Assembly (NCBI GenBank): GCA_936920195.1
Contig: CAKZHE010000252.1
Span: 17,239-81,238, forward strand
Length of the DNA stretch: 64,000 nucleotides
DNA from: an uncultured cyanobacterium
Lineage (GTDB): Bacteria > Cyanobacteriota > Cyanobacteriia > Cyanobacteriales > FACHB-T130
Direction of reading: 5' to 3'
The translations under genes and the position numbers were made by a program. Below, one piece after another: positions 35,457 through 45,280 of the stretch (its first letter is position 1; each line of letters starts with the position of its first letter). The notes under the pieces are model-generated. The model was given only the letters and a program-made list of their open reading frames with translations. It made no database searches and had not been told where the DNA came from.

Positions 35457-35837
35457 CCAATTCAAAATTATCAATTATCAATTCAAAAATTTTGAATTAA
35501 GTATTGAAAAATCAATAAATTGATTATCATTGTAGGTTGGGTTTTCACTAGCGCAACGCACCACTTACCAGTTAACGGTGCGTTACGCTATCGCTAACAC
35601 ACCCTACTACTATTCCCTCTTCTCCCTCTTCTCCCTCTCCTCCCTGTTCCCTGTTCCCTGTTCCCTGTTCCCTGTTCCCTGTTCCCTGTTCCCTGTTCCC
35701 AATTCCCTGTTCCCCGTTCCCTATTAGCTAAAATAATGTAGAGACGTTGCCAGCAGCGTCTCTACATTTTGTGTTTAATAAGATTAAGTGCTAACGCGAT
35801 CGCTACAGCGAAGAGCCTATTACTTCAGGAGTTGCCC
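35457..35837. other. Intergenic region rich in repeats
   Basis: It contains an IR-type repeat at about 35531-35612 (TAGGTTGGGTTTTCACTAGC, then CGGTGCGTTACGCTA). It also holds the heptanucleotide tandem repeat at 35641-35725, a short palindrome GTAGAGACGTTGCC...GGCAGCGTCTCTAC, and the ribosome site of the antiporter gene. No gene was found. Confidence 0.6.
35641..35725. repeat. Heptanucleotide tandem repeat (STRR), unit CTGTTCC
   Basis: About nine near-perfect copies of CTGTTCC run head to tail and then decay (TCCCAATTCC, CCCCGTTCC). A related TCTTCTCCC tract precedes them. Short tandem heptanucleotides of this type are known from filamentous cyanobacterial genomes. Confidence 0.9.
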
Positions 35838-38078
35838 ATGAATCCAGTCGTCTTGGTTTTAGTAGAAATTCTAATTGTGATTGGATTGTCGCGGATCATT
35901 GGTTTAGCCTGTCGCTGGGTGAATCAGCCTTTGGTGATTGGAGAAATTATTGCCGGGATTATGTTGGGACCATCTCTATTTGGGCTAGTCGCTCCCGGTT
36001 TAGCGGCAGCAATCTTCTCTCCAGAAACCATTCCTTATTTGAATGTGCTGTCTCAGGTAGGGCTGATCTTTTTTATGTTTTTGATTGGTTTGGAATTAGA
36101 CCCCAAATATCTCAAAAATAATTTAGATGTAGCTATTTTAACTTCTAATGTCAGCATTATTGTCCCGTTTTCCTTGGCAATTGTCCTTTCTTTGTGGCTT
36201 TATCCCCTAGTTTCTAACGCTAGTGTTTCTTTTACTGCTTTTGCCCTATTTTTAGGTTCGGCGCTGTCCATTACGGCTTTTCCAGTTCTCGCCAGAATTA
36301 TTACAGAAAATAACTTGCAAGGAACCCGTTTAGGCACGCTGGCTTTAACTTGTGCTGCCGTAGATGATGTCACAGCTTGGTGTTTGCTGGCATTATCAAT
36401 TGCCGTCACGCGGACTAATAGCATGGCAGGAGCAGTTCCAACGATGATTGCTTCCTTGGTCTACATTGGTTTGATGCTAACTGCTGGGCGGTGGTTTCTT
36501 CAGCGGGTAGCAACTGTTTACGAACGCAATGGTAGACTAACCCAGTTGATGCTAGCAGGCATTTATGCAGGGGTGGTGGCTTCAGCCTTGATTACTGAAT
36601 TGATTGGCATTCACTTGATTTTCGGCGCTTTTTTGTTAGGGGCGGTAATGCCAAAAAATCCTGGTTTGGTGCGGGAATTAGCCCAAAAAACTGAGGATTT
36701 TGTCTTGATTTTTCTGCTGCCAATTTTCTTTGCCTATAGCGGCTTGCGGACTCAAATTGGGTTGCTAGATAAAGCAGAATTATGGGGGATTTGTTTGGCA
36801 ATTTTGGTAATGGCGATCGCGGGTAAATATGTCGGCACTTACTTCGCGGCTCGGGCTAGCGGCATTAACAAACGAGAAGCTTCTGCCCTAGGTTGGTTGA
36901 TGAATACGCGGGGACTAACGGAACTAATTGTCCTGAATATTGGTTTATCTTTAGGGGTGATTTCGCCACTGCTATTTACCATGTTGGTAATTATGGCGCT
37001 AGTGACTACTTTTATGACTTCTCCCCTATTGGAGTGGACTTATCCCAAAAAACTGATCCAGTTGGATGTCCTAGAAGCCGTTAATCCTCAAGAAATTCCT
37101 AGCACTGATTCATCAGGATCTGGTTCTCAAAACCCCCAAGTTACCAACTCGCTAATTCGGACTTATAATATTTTAGTTCCAGTCGCTAATCCTAGCACCC
37201 AAAAAGGATTGCTCCAACTGGCAGTAGCGATCGCCGGAACTAGACTGCAACCTGCCATCGTCCATCCTCTAAGTTTAATTGAATTGCAGGACGATTATTT
37301 ATTTGAAAGTATGCCGATGGAGGCAGAAAGAGTCATTGCCGAGCGCCACTTGCGCCTGGAAGAGTTAATTCAAAGTTTGGAGCCACCAGAAGTCAGGGCA
37401 TTAGTTCATCCGATTATCAAAATTTCTAACAATATCGCCCAAGAAACTGCCCAAATTGCTGCCTTAGATGGCACAGATTTAATTTTAGCTGGTTCCCATC
37501 GTCCAGCTTTTAGTCAAAATCTCTTGGGTGGGAGAGTGGGGCAAATCCTCAGCACGGCTCCGGCAGATGTGGCGGTGCTAATCAACCGAGCCGTGGAATT
37601 GGGAGAAGCGGCAATTCAGGATTATGAAAATTTATTGGTTCCCTATTCTGCCAATATTCACGACGATCTGAGTTTGGAATTAGCTTTACGGCTACTCATT
37701 AAGCGCGATCGCCGTCATCTGACCATACTGCGAATTGCTGCCAATGGACAACCTGCCCAGGAATTAAGTTATGAAGCCAACGCATTGATGGCAAAATTGC
37801 CCTCAACAGTGCGATCGCGGATAGAAATGCAGTTGATTGAAGCCGAAGATCCCATTCAAGCGGTGATTGAAGCCTCGGCTAAGGTTGATCTTACTTTAGC
37901 TGGGATGAGTCGTTCTTGGGGCATAGAACGCCAAACCCTAGGGCGCTATACCGACGAATTGGCAACGCGCTGCCAGTCTCCGCTGTTAATTACCCGCCGA
38001 TATTCTCAAGTTACTTCTCACTTAGCCTCTGTGCTAGCCAAAGAGGAGCAGAATTTCAACTTGCAAACTTCAACCTAG
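35838..38078 (+). CDS. Cation/proton antiporter (CPA2) with C-terminal universal-stress-like domains
   Basis: The protein has 746 residues from the ATG at 35838, preceded by CAGGAG; the longer frame is not supported. About 12-13 membrane segments fill residues 1-400 (Na/H exchanger fold: PLVIGEIIAGIMLGPSLFG, VGLIFFMFLIGLELD, CAAVDDVTAWCLL with the paired Asp residues). The soluble C-terminal 330 residues contain two regions resembling universal stress proteins (NILVPVANPSTQKGLLQLAV, DLILAGSHRPAFSQN). It probably exchanges Na+ or K+ for H+, with the tail as a regulatory nucleotide-binding module. Direction and ion are unknown. Confidence 0.88.
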   Translation: MNPVVLVLVEILIVIGLSRIIGLACRWVNQPLVIGEIIAGIMLGPSLFGLVAPGLAAAIFSPETIPYLNVLSQVGLIFFMFLIGLELDPKYLKNNLDVAILTSNVSIIVPFSLAIVLSLWLYPLVSNASVSFTAFALFLGSALSITAFPVLARIITENNLQGTRLGTLALTCAAVDDVTAWCLLALSIAVTRTNSMAGAVPTMIASLVYIGLMLTAGRWFLQRVATVYERNGRLTQLMLAGIYAGVVASALITELIGIHLIFGAFLLGAVMPKNPGLVRELAQKTEDFVLIFLLPIFFAYSGLRTQIGLLDKAELWGICLAILVMAIAGKYVGTYFAARASGINKREASALGWLMNTRGLTELIVLNIGLSLGVISPLLFTMLVIMALVTTFMTSPLLEWTYPKKLIQLDVLEAVNPQEIPSTDSSGSGSQNPQVTNSLIRTYNILVPVANPSTQKGLLQLAVAIAGTRLQPAIVHPLSLIELQDDYLFESMPMEAERVIAERHLRLEELIQSLEPPEVRALVHPIIKISNNIAQETAQIAALDGTDLILAGSHRPAFSQNLLGGRVGQILSTAPADVAVLINRAVELGEAAIQDYENLLVPYSANIHDDLSLELALRLLIKRDRRHLTILRIAANGQPAQELSYEANALMAKLPSTVRSRIEMQLIEAEDPIQAVIEASAKVDLTLAGMSRSWGIERQTLGRYTDELATRCQSPLLITRRYSQVTSHLASVLAKEEQNFNLQTST

Positions 38079-38097
38079 GGCTAAAGCCCAACTACTA
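38076..38097. repeat. Single arm of the GGGCTAAAGCCCAACTAC repeat family
   Basis: AGGGCTAAAGCCCAACTAC matches one arm of the palindromic repeat at 34663-34719. It overlaps the antiporter stop codon. Confidence 0.7.
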
Positions 38098-38103
38098 ACC
38101 AAA

Positions 38104-38616
38104 ATGAAACTTAAATCTTTGCTCTTTTACAGTGTAGCAATTGGTTCTGCAATTATTTTATTTAAAACTGTTACTGCCTACGGGGAGTCTGCCTTGAAAG
38201 CACCTCCTCCAATTAGCGGGCGCTATCTTTTGCAAGCCCAAAATTTACCCGGATGCTTAAAAGCTGAAAATTTAGTTTTAAATATTCAGCAATCAGGAAT
38301 TTATTTATTTGGCTCCTTAGCCCCAAGAGAAAAAAGTTCTGAAAGCACTACTGAAGCCGAAGAAAAACCTTCTTTAAGCGGATTATTGCGCCATCGGCAG
38401 CTAGTTTTATCCGGCACAATTCCCCATTTATCAGGGTGCGATCGCTCGCTCCACAAGTCGGCGGAAATTAAAATTATAGCCGAGTTAGAAGCAGGGGCGA
38501 TCGCTCCCCAGCCCCAAAAACTGATTGGTAAAATTACTTTCAACTTTATTTCCGACTCAACTGAATTTACTGCCGAATTACAACCCAAAATCGCCTCTCA
38601 AAAACCTGCTCATTAG
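38104..38616 (+). CDS. Exported protein of unknown function
   Basis: The 170-residue protein has a hydrophobic N-terminus (LLFYSVAIGSAIILFKTVTA) that is a signal peptide or anchor. The remainder is beta-rich with two Cys residues (about 51 and 112) and a charged insertion (KSSESTTEAEEKPS). I do not recognise a family. It starts 25 bp after the antiporter stop on the same strand and could be co-transcribed with it. Confidence 0.55.
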   Translation: MKLKSLLFYSVAIGSAIILFKTVTAYGESALKAPPPISGRYLLQAQNLPGCLKAENLVLNIQQSGIYLFGSLAPREKSSESTTEAEEKPSLSGLLRHRQLVLSGTIPHLSGCDRSLHKSAEIKIIAELEAGAIAPQPQKLIGKITFNFISDSTEFTAELQPKIASQKPAH

Positions 38617-38630
38617 TGGCTCCTAAATGT

Positions 38631-40862
38631 TCAAGATTTAATTGGCAGTAGAATTGTAAATTTAGTGCCATTTTCCGATTCTGAGTAAACATTAATTTTG
38701 CCATGATGCTGTTCAATAATCCGATAGCAAACCGATAAACCTAAGCCCGTACCTTGTCCTACAGGCTTCGTCGTAAAAAAAGGATCGAATAATTTATGGA
38801 GAATTTCCGGCGCGATCGCCGGACCATTATTCCAAATGCCAATCTCAACCAATCGATAATTAATTGTAGATGTACCAATTTCAATCGTTGGCTGAAATAA
38901 ATCTTCATCCAGGACTTTAATTGCTTCTTCTAAAGCATCAATAGCATTACTAATTATATTAAAAAATACCTGATTTAATTGTGCTGGACAGCACTCAATC
39001 AACGGCAGTTCCCCATATTTTTTAATTAGCTTAATTCCCCCTACCAAGCGATGGTTGAGAATTAATAAAGTGCTATCAATGCCTTTGTGAATGTCCGCCT
39101 CTTTGACTTCCGATTCATCTAACCGCGAGAAGTTTCGCAAAGAGAGAATGATCTGGCGAATTCGCTCCGTACCACTCTGCATAGAATTTAAAGTTTTCGG
39201 CAAGTCTTGATACAGAAAATCTAGTTCAATGTTAGTAATTTTATCAGCCACTTCTGCCACTGGTTGTGGATAGTATCGGTGATAAAGATTAATTAATTCT
39301 AGCAAATCTTGGACATAGCTCTTCACATAACTAATATTACCATAAATAAAATTAATCGGATTATTAATTTCGTGGGCTACTCCCCCCACCATTTGCCCCA
39401 AACTAGACATTTTTTCTTTTTGAATTAACTGAGTTTGAGTTTGTTGCAATTGAGATAAAGCCTCTCGGAGCTTTTCTTCGGCTAGTTGGTATTCGGTAAT
39501 ATCTCTAACTATGCCATCTATCCGAATTGGGTTTCCCCGATCGTCGTAGACAATCCAAGCCCGATTATTTACCCACCTTATTTCCCCATCCGGTCTAATA
39601 ATCCGACAACTAACATCAAATTTACCATCGGTCAAGATTTGGCGATAACATTGTTTTACCCGCTGCCAATCTTCTCTAAAAACAATTTTTTTCCACAAAC
39701 GGGGATTGTTGAAAAAATTCTCTTCTGAGCGATGAAAGATAGTTTTGCTGGCAGGATTGAGGTAAAGTAGTTCTAACTTATTTGGACTAGCTGACCAAAC
39801 GGTATCTTGCAAAAAGCTTAAAATACTCTGTAGCCGGGATTCACTTTTGTAAAGGGCGGCGGTTCTTTCTTCTACCCGCTGTTCTAGGGTTTGCCGCGCT
39901 AACTCTAATTCTTGGGTATATTCAGCCACTTTTTGAATTAAATTATTGAAGGAGTGGGCTAATATTCCCACCTCATCTCTGGTAGTTACAGGAATTCGCA
40001 AGGTAAAATTCGCTTTTTCTGTGGCTTGCTGGGCTACCTTGATTGCTGATTCAATTGGTTGGGCGATCGCGCAGCTAGTATAATAGGCCAATGCTAAAGC
40101 AACAACCAATGATATTAGCATCGTACTACCAACCAACATCCGCCCCAATACTTCTGATTCTTCTACTTCTTCATTGGCGCGATCTTCCTCTTTTTGCGCT
40201 ATCATCAGTAGCGCTTCTACATCTTGGGAAAATCTTTCAAATTCAGTCGCAGTAGGGGCATTAGTAAAACTAATAATCGTCTGTTGCGCCCTACTAATTT
40301 CTGTGGATGGCAGACTGCGCCAATTAATTTTTTCCAGTAAAAGCTTAACCTCTTGGAAATAGTTTTCGATTAGGGGTTGGTGCGTTTTTAAAAACAATTT
40401 CCATTCTGGACGATGGTGACGATTCGCTAGATCGTTAATTTCCTCAACTAAATTGGTTACTTCTGCTTCGGTTTTTAAAAATTGAATATAGTGCTGGTGA
40501 AAACTTTTTGGTTGAGATAATAAAAAAATAAATTGCTGTTGGTGATTTCTAGCCGTAATCACATTAAATCTCAGTTTATTAAATAAGTTGCTTTGTTCGC
40601 GAATCAATTCTACCCGTTTTTTCGCTTCAGCTTCATAGTAATAATCTCCCAGAATCTGTGAGGCAGTTATTCCTAGGAGCAAAATAAAAATCGAAATTGT
40701 ATATCCTAGGTAGATCTTTTTTTTAATGCTGAGACAATCCAGCAATTGTCGTATTTTCTCTGGGAAAAGTTTTAGAACCTTAGTCTCAGGGACAGAAGTC
40801 AGTTGAGAATTTACAACTTTAGTTAGACGGACAAAGCTAAATTTTTTGTTTTCCACAACCAT
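38631..40862 (-). CDS. Membrane sensor histidine kinase (HAMP-PAS-HisKA-HATPase)
   Basis: In this 743-residue protein two membrane segments (about 50-70 and 240-262) enclose a helical extracytoplasmic sensor. A HAMP domain (TRDEVGILAHSFNNLIQKV), a PAS domain with PAC tail (WVNNRAWIVYDDRGNPIRIDGIVRDIT is the C-cap), a coiled coil, HisKA with phosphoacceptor His in GGVAHEINNPINF, and HATPase with GIWNNGPAI and GTGLGLSV follow. No response regulator gene is adjacent. The kinase core is closely similar to that of the kinase at 60080-62194. Confidence 0.92.
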   Translation of the reverse strand: MVVENKKFSFVRLTKVVNSQLTSVPETKVLKLFPEKIRQLLDCLSIKKKIYLGYTISIFILLLGITASQILGDYYYEAEAKKRVELIREQSNLFNKLRFNVITARNHQQQFIFLLSQPKSFHQHYIQFLKTEAEVTNLVEEINDLANRHHRPEWKLFLKTHQPLIENYFQEVKLLLEKINWRSLPSTEISRAQQTIISFTNAPTATEFERFSQDVEALLMIAQKEEDRANEEVEESEVLGRMLVGSTMLISLVVALALAYYTSCAIAQPIESAIKVAQQATEKANFTLRIPVTTRDEVGILAHSFNNLIQKVAEYTQELELARQTLEQRVEERTAALYKSESRLQSILSFLQDTVWSASPNKLELLYLNPASKTIFHRSEENFFNNPRLWKKIVFREDWQRVKQCYRQILTDGKFDVSCRIIRPDGEIRWVNNRAWIVYDDRGNPIRIDGIVRDITEYQLAEEKLREALSQLQQTQTQLIQKEKMSSLGQMVGGVAHEINNPINFIYGNISYVKSYVQDLLELINLYHRYYPQPVAEVADKITNIELDFLYQDLPKTLNSMQSGTERIRQIILSLRNFSRLDESEVKEADIHKGIDSTLLILNHRLVGGIKLIKKYGELPLIECCPAQLNQVFFNIISNAIDALEEAIKVLDEDLFQPTIEIGTSTINYRLVEIGIWNNGPAIAPEILHKLFDPFFTTKPVGQGTGLGLSVCYRIIEQHHGKINVYSESENGTKFTILLPIKS

Positions 40863-41044
40863 AGCTTCTTGGTTATTGAAAAGTCAATTTAAGTTTTCGT
40901 GTACTGGATAGTTAATTTAACATTACTCGATCGCAAATTGGACATTTACCATTTTTTGATACAATTCTTAATTAATGGTTAAATTGCTAGCGAATATACT
41001 TAGACTCCGGCATTGAGCAATAAGGATGCCATAGCCTCGATATT

Positions 41045-41082
41045 GACATACTCACCGGGCTGAAGCCACGGGGATAGTATTC
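41045..41082. repeat. Solo IS200/IS605-like end
   Basis: TATTGACATACTCACCGGGC, TGAAGCCACGGGGATAG resembles the right-end hairpin common to IS200/IS605 elements (TTGACATACTCxCC...GGGGAT). No transposase gene is beside it, so it is a relic or a non-autonomous derivative. Confidence 0.5.
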
Positions 41083-41090
41083 ATCACAAT

Positions 41091-41687
41091 CTAGTGTTCG
41101 ATGGCAGAACGTCCTTGTTTGGCTAGCCGAATCAGGACAAAGTAGGCTAAATAAAGCACATAAATCATTAAGGCGGTGATGCCCAGAAATCCTAAAAACT
41201 TGGGGGTGGAACCAGCATGGAAATATTGCTTATATAGCCAGGGAGCTTTCAGCCAGACTTCACAGAAGGGGGTGTTAATAGCTCCGGCAGAGAAGCCACA
41301 AGGTAAAAAGGGAATTAAGGCGATCGCCCCTAAAATATGGTAGATTGTTGTTGCCCAGCGCCAAGATGTCACCGTCAGTTTGAGGGGACTGGGTAACTGA
41401 TCGTTAATATCTTCATTAATGTCTGCCCAAAACCACAAAGAAATCGGAATTAACAAGCGAGCAAGGAAAGCAGAGACAAAGCTCAACGGCGAACTGGCAA
41501 TCATCAAATAAATGGTAATTGCTAGCAGGCTGGCAACTCGCCAGTAAATTGCTAACAGGTGTTGGATAGATTCTGATTTTTCCACAAACGCCCAAATTAG
41601 GATCGCTATGGGCATAATGACAGCTAAAACTACTGCCAATCGATAATCCATCCAAACTAGAGGTTCAAACCAAAGTTGACTATTCAT
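41091..41687 (-). CDS. DUF3177-like multi-pass membrane protein
   Basis: The 198-residue protein has five or six hydrophobic segments (LAVVLAVIMPIAILIWAF, VASLLAITIYLMIA, AFLARLLIPISLWFWADI, IYHILGAIALIPFL, FLGITALMIYVLYLAYFVL). It resembles the cyanobacteria-specific DUF3177 family. No catalytic motif is visible and function is unknown. Confidence 0.65.
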   Translation of the reverse strand: MNSQLWFEPLVWMDYRLAVVLAVIMPIAILIWAFVEKSESIQHLLAIYWRVASLLAITIYLMIASSPLSFVSAFLARLLIPISLWFWADINEDINDQLPSPLKLTVTSWRWATTIYHILGAIALIPFLPCGFSAGAINTPFCEVWLKAPWLYKQYFHAGSTPKFLGFLGITALMIYVLYLAYFVLIRLAKQGRSAIEH

Positions 41688-41716
41688 TAATTTTTATGTG
41701 TAGTCTCGTCCAAGAA

Positions 41717-41760
41717 AAAGCAAGCAACGCCAGCTACTAGAACAGCGTTTTGCTTGCTTT
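41717..41760 (-). terminator. Probable terminator downstream of cp12
   Basis: AAAGCAAGCAA (41717-41727) and TTGCTTGCTTT (41750-41760) are exact inverted copies of 11 bp with a 22-base loop. Read on the minus strand it follows cp12 by about 50 bp. Confidence 0.6.
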
Positions 41761-41809
41761 GAGAGTAATCTAGGTGAAATCAAAAGAATTGACTAACTGC
41801 CAAACCAGA

Positions 41810-42064
41810 TTAATCCTCATAGAGACGGCACTCATCCGCACCAGGATTATCATCGCAATATCGCTCTAGGGAGTTTTTGGGCTTTTTAGTTTCTTTTTGA
41901 TGAGATGCTTCCGCTTGTAGTTCTTCTACTGCATCCCAAGCCGCCGCGCATTCACCGGAGCTTGCGCCCTTAATATCGCAAACTTCACGGGCTTGGCTGC
42001 GTTCTGTTTCAATTTTTTCTTGTAGGTCTGATTTTGGTTCAACTGTTTGTTGTAGGTTGCTCAT
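41810..42064 (-). CDS. cp12: Calvin-cycle regulator CP12
   Basis: The protein has 84 residues from the ATG at 42064; the longer frame is not family-like. It has the CP12 hallmarks: the N-terminal Cys pair CDIKGASSGEC, core AWDAVEEL and the C-terminal Cys pair CDDNPGADEC followed by RLYED. In the dark, oxidised CP12 bridges glyceraldehyde-3-phosphate dehydrogenase and phosphoribulokinase into an inactive complex. Both disulfide pairs are intact, so both partners can be bound. It is monocistronic and divergent from the FIST gene. Confidence 0.97.
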   Translation of the reverse strand: MSNLQQTVEPKSDLQEKIETERSQAREVCDIKGASSGECAAAWDAVEELQAEASHQKETKKPKNSLERYCDDNPGADECRLYED

Positions 42065-42424
42065 AATAAGATATGGGATTTTGGGAAACTTAGGGGCTTG
42101 AGCCAATAGAGGGAAAAGGACTCAAGCTATTTTTACCACATTATCTTTGGGATAGCTGATTTAGCGGTTTTTAGAGCGGATCTATCGGTATTTTTTAAGA
42201 TTTAGCCGTTCTGGGCTAGTCGCTAACCAGTTTACCCAGGTGTTGTGGTTGACCTCTGTATATTAACTTATATTAAGGAGCGATCGCCACTGTCAAAGTA
42301 GATCGCGCCAATAATTGCCTATAATTGCGAATAATCAGCATAGCAGATTCCCCAGTATCTTGCAGGAGATCCCGCTAGGATAAGGTCTAATCCCTCATTA
42401 AGAGTCAATTCTTCAGGAAAAGCA
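42065..42424. other. Divergent intergenic region between cp12 and FIST gene
   Basis: The 360 bp hold GCTTGAG (42096-42102) and CTCAAGC (42121-42127), an inverted repeat in the presumed cp12 leader. They also hold a -10-like TATAAT at 42320-42325 facing the FIST gene. Promoters for both genes must lie here; no further gene is seen. Confidence 0.5.
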
Positions 42425-43678
42425 ATGGCTAATCAGCTTCAGTGGACTAACGCTTTATCAACTCGTCCCTCTTTGGAAGCCGCAGTGACAGAAGTCGTAG
42501 AGCGCACTCAAAAGTCGCTGTATGCCCCTGCTGAATTGGCACTGGTGTTTATTTCTTCGGCTTTTGCCAGCGAATATTCTCGTCTGATGCCTCTATTGCG
42601 GGAAAAGCTCTCTGTGCCAGCCTTGATTGGCTGTAGCGGTAGCGGCGTTGTGGGGACAAATGCGGCGGGACTAACTCAGGAAGTGGAGGGAGAAGCCGCC
42701 CTGAGCCTTACTCTCGTCCATCTGCCGGGAGCTTCCGCCCAAGCATTCCATGTTGATGAAGCGGATTTACCAGACTTAGACAGCGCACCGGGAGCATGGG
42801 TGGAATTGATTGGAGTTCCACCCCAAGAGCAACCTCATTTCATCCTATTGGCGGATGCCTTTTCTTCCCGAATTAACGATTTGTTGCAGGGGATAGATTT
42901 TGCCTATCCAGGGGCGGTGAAGGTGGGGGGACAAGCCAGCGGCGGCTCCGCAGGCAATCGCAGTGCTTTATTTTGCAATTACCAAATGTACCGCGAAGGC
43001 ACGGTGGGCGTATCTTTGGTAGGGGATATTGTCCTAGAAACCATTGTGGCGCAGGGTTGTCGTCCCATCGGTCAGACCTATCGAGTCACGAAGGCAGAAC
43101 GGAATATTGTGGTGGAAATCGCCGCCGATAATAGCGACAATACACCCGGTTATGATGAGAAATCCCGTCCGCCCTTGGAAGTGCTGCGAGATTTAATCCA
43201 ACAGTTGAGTGAAAATGATCGTCAATTAGCCCAGCATTCGCTGTTTGTGGGGATTGTGCGAGATGAATTTAAACTGCACGTGGGACAGGGAGATTTTTTG
43301 ATCCGGAATTTATTGGGGGTAGATCCTAGGTTAGGGGCAATTGCCATTGGCGATCGCATTCGTTCTGGTCAGCGGTTGCAATTTCACCTCCGGGATGCCC
43401 AAACTTCGGCAGAAGACCTGGATTTTCTACTCAAAAGATATCAAAGTAAAACGGCTACCAGCCCCTCGGCAGCCGGGGCGCTGATGTTTTCCTGTGTTGG
43501 TCGCGGCGAAGGGCTGTATGGGCGGCCTAACTTTGATTCAGCGTTGTTTCAGCAGCACATTCCCAATATCCCTGTAGGCGGTTTCTTCTGTAACGGGGAA
43601 ATCGGACCTGTGGGAGGTAGCACTTTTCTGCACGGTTATACTTCCGTGTTTGGGATTTGTCGCTCTGCTGCTGGTTGA
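42425..43678 (+). CDS. FIST-domain sensory protein
   Basis: The 417-residue protein has an N-terminal FIST_N domain (LALVFISSAFASEYSRLMPLL, LIGCSGSGVVGTNAAG near 70-90) and a FIST_C domain (about 250-400; SCVGRGEGLYGRPNFDSALF, PVGGFFCNGEIGPVGG). No membrane segment or output domain is attached. FIST domains are predicted to bind small ligands such as amino acids, usually in front of kinases; this stand-alone form must act through a partner. CAGGAAAA precedes the start. Confidence 0.88.
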   Translation: MANQLQWTNALSTRPSLEAAVTEVVERTQKSLYAPAELALVFISSAFASEYSRLMPLLREKLSVPALIGCSGSGVVGTNAAGLTQEVEGEAALSLTLVHLPGASAQAFHVDEADLPDLDSAPGAWVELIGVPPQEQPHFILLADAFSSRINDLLQGIDFAYPGAVKVGGQASGGSAGNRSALFCNYQMYREGTVGVSLVGDIVLETIVAQGCRPIGQTYRVTKAERNIVVEIAADNSDNTPGYDEKSRPPLEVLRDLIQQLSENDRQLAQHSLFVGIVRDEFKLHVGQGDFLIRNLLGVDPRLGAIAIGDRIRSGQRLQFHLRDAQTSAEDLDFLLKRYQSKTATSPSAAGALMFSCVGRGEGLYGRPNFDSALFQQHIPNIPVGGFFCNGEIGPVGGSTFLHGYTSVFGICRSAAG

Positions 43679-43882
43679 TTTTGATTTTAAGAAAAAAGCG
43701 ATCGCGCACGCCAAGTTTCACAAACGCCGTTAAATCCGGTTGGTGGTTGGCTGGAGAATCAACACTTATTTAAGGTTTGGTAAATTTTGGGTTAAATTAT
43801 TGATTTAACTAATTGGCAAGGGACTATCTAGATTATCCTGATTCTAAAGGGCAGATCTCTTGTAGGGTTCGGATGGAAGATA

Positions 43883-45274
43883 ATGACAAAGCTGCAAATA
43901 AATTCCCCCCCAGGGAAAAGTATTAGTTTTCTGGCTTTTTTTAACAGTTTAGACCCCGCTAGAAAACTAATTTTATTGGGATTGGGATTTCTAAGTATTG
44001 GTTTAGTGGCAGGAATGGCTTGGTATCTCCTGCAAACCTTTAAAATTCATAAATTAACCCTGGTAGCTGGCAGTAAAGACGGCGAAAGCTATGTCCTCAG
44101 TCAAGCAATTAAACAAGTAGTAGAAGCACAAAATTCCAAAATCAGAATTGAAGTTGTAGAAACTAGCGGTACATCGGAGAACCTAAAATTATTAGAAGCG
44201 GGAAAAGCTCAACTAGCAACGGCTCAAGCTGATGTACCCGGAGGGGCATCGGTTCGGACGGTGGTAATTTTATATCCAGATGTTTTTCAATTAGTTGTTA
44301 AAGATACATCAAAAATCAAGCAATTCACGGACTTAAAAAGTAAGCGGATTGGTTTGTGGAAAAAAGGCGGGCAGTATCGTTCTTTTTTAGATATTGCGGC
44401 GCACTACGGTTTGCAAGAATCCAACTTTATTTTTGTGGGAGAAAACCAAGAAGAATCGAATCAAGCTTTTCGCCAAAATCAAGTAGATGCCATTTTTCGC
44501 GTTCGGGCTTTGGGCAACAAAACGATTGCCGATTTGGTAGAAAAACATCGAGGACGATTGGCAGCAATCGAGCAAGGGGCAGCAATGCGGATTAAATATC
44601 CCGCTTTTGAACCATCGGTGATTCCCAGAGGAGCATATCGCGGTAGCAGCCCAGCAGTACCTGGGGCGGAATTACCGACAGTCATAGTAAATCGGTTGTT
44701 GGTGGCGAGCGATCGCGTTGATAATGAGATAATTAAAGAAATTACCGAAATTCTGGACAGTCACCGTCAGGAAATTGCCAATAAAATCCCGGCTGAATCT
44801 GCCGATGTTCGTCCTTTGGTTTCTTTAATTAGCAAGCCGACTACCACAGGCGGCACGGGGATGCCCATTCATCCAGGGGCAATCGCCTATTTTGAGCGCG
44901 ATAAGCCTTCATTTGTGCAAGAATATGCTGATTATGTGGGGCTAATTTTAACTCTCATCTTACTATTCGGTTCCTGGTTGTGGGAACTAAAAGCATGGCT
45001 AGAGCGGCGGCGCAAAGATGAAGCGGATATCCATATTGAAGCAGTAATTCAGTTGATGACAGCAGTACAGGAAAATCACCAACAACCGAATGCCGCTCTA
45101 GGCGACTTAGATCAAATTTTCGCTCGTGCTGCCAAAGATCTAATTGACGAAAAAATTTCCCAAGAATCTTTTCGTACCATCAGTGAAGCCTACAAAGCTG
45201 TGAGAGATGCTATTGAATATAAAGGCAAACTAAATACCTTAATGGCTCGTAAATCTCCCCAGGTATCCCAATAA
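43883..45274 (+). CDS. TAXI-family solute-binding protein, membrane-anchored
   Basis: The 463-residue protein has one membrane segment near 30-52. A periplasmic binding-protein domain of the TAXI TRAP type follows (LTLVAGSKDGESYVLSQAI, LATAQADVP, RIGLWKKGGQYRSFL, ERDKPSFVQEYADYVG). A second membrane segment lies at about 350-372 and a cytosolic charged tail of about 90 residues ends the protein. No TRAP permease gene is adjacent. It may bind a solute for signalling or use a distant permease. Confidence 0.83.
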   Translation: MTKLQINSPPGKSISFLAFFNSLDPARKLILLGLGFLSIGLVAGMAWYLLQTFKIHKLTLVAGSKDGESYVLSQAIKQVVEAQNSKIRIEVVETSGTSENLKLLEAGKAQLATAQADVPGGASVRTVVILYPDVFQLVVKDTSKIKQFTDLKSKRIGLWKKGGQYRSFLDIAAHYGLQESNFIFVGENQEESNQAFRQNQVDAIFRVRALGNKTIADLVEKHRGRLAAIEQGAAMRIKYPAFEPSVIPRGAYRGSSPAVPGAELPTVIVNRLLVASDRVDNEIIKEITEILDSHRQEIANKIPAESADVRPLVSLISKPTTTGGTGMPIHPGAIAYFERDKPSFVQEYADYVGLILTLILLFGSWLWELKAWLERRRKDEADIHIEAVIQLMTAVQENHQQPNAALGDLDQIFARAAKDLIDEKISQESFRTISEAYKAVRDAIEYKGKLNTLMARKSPQVSQ

Positions 45275-45280
45275 AATCAA

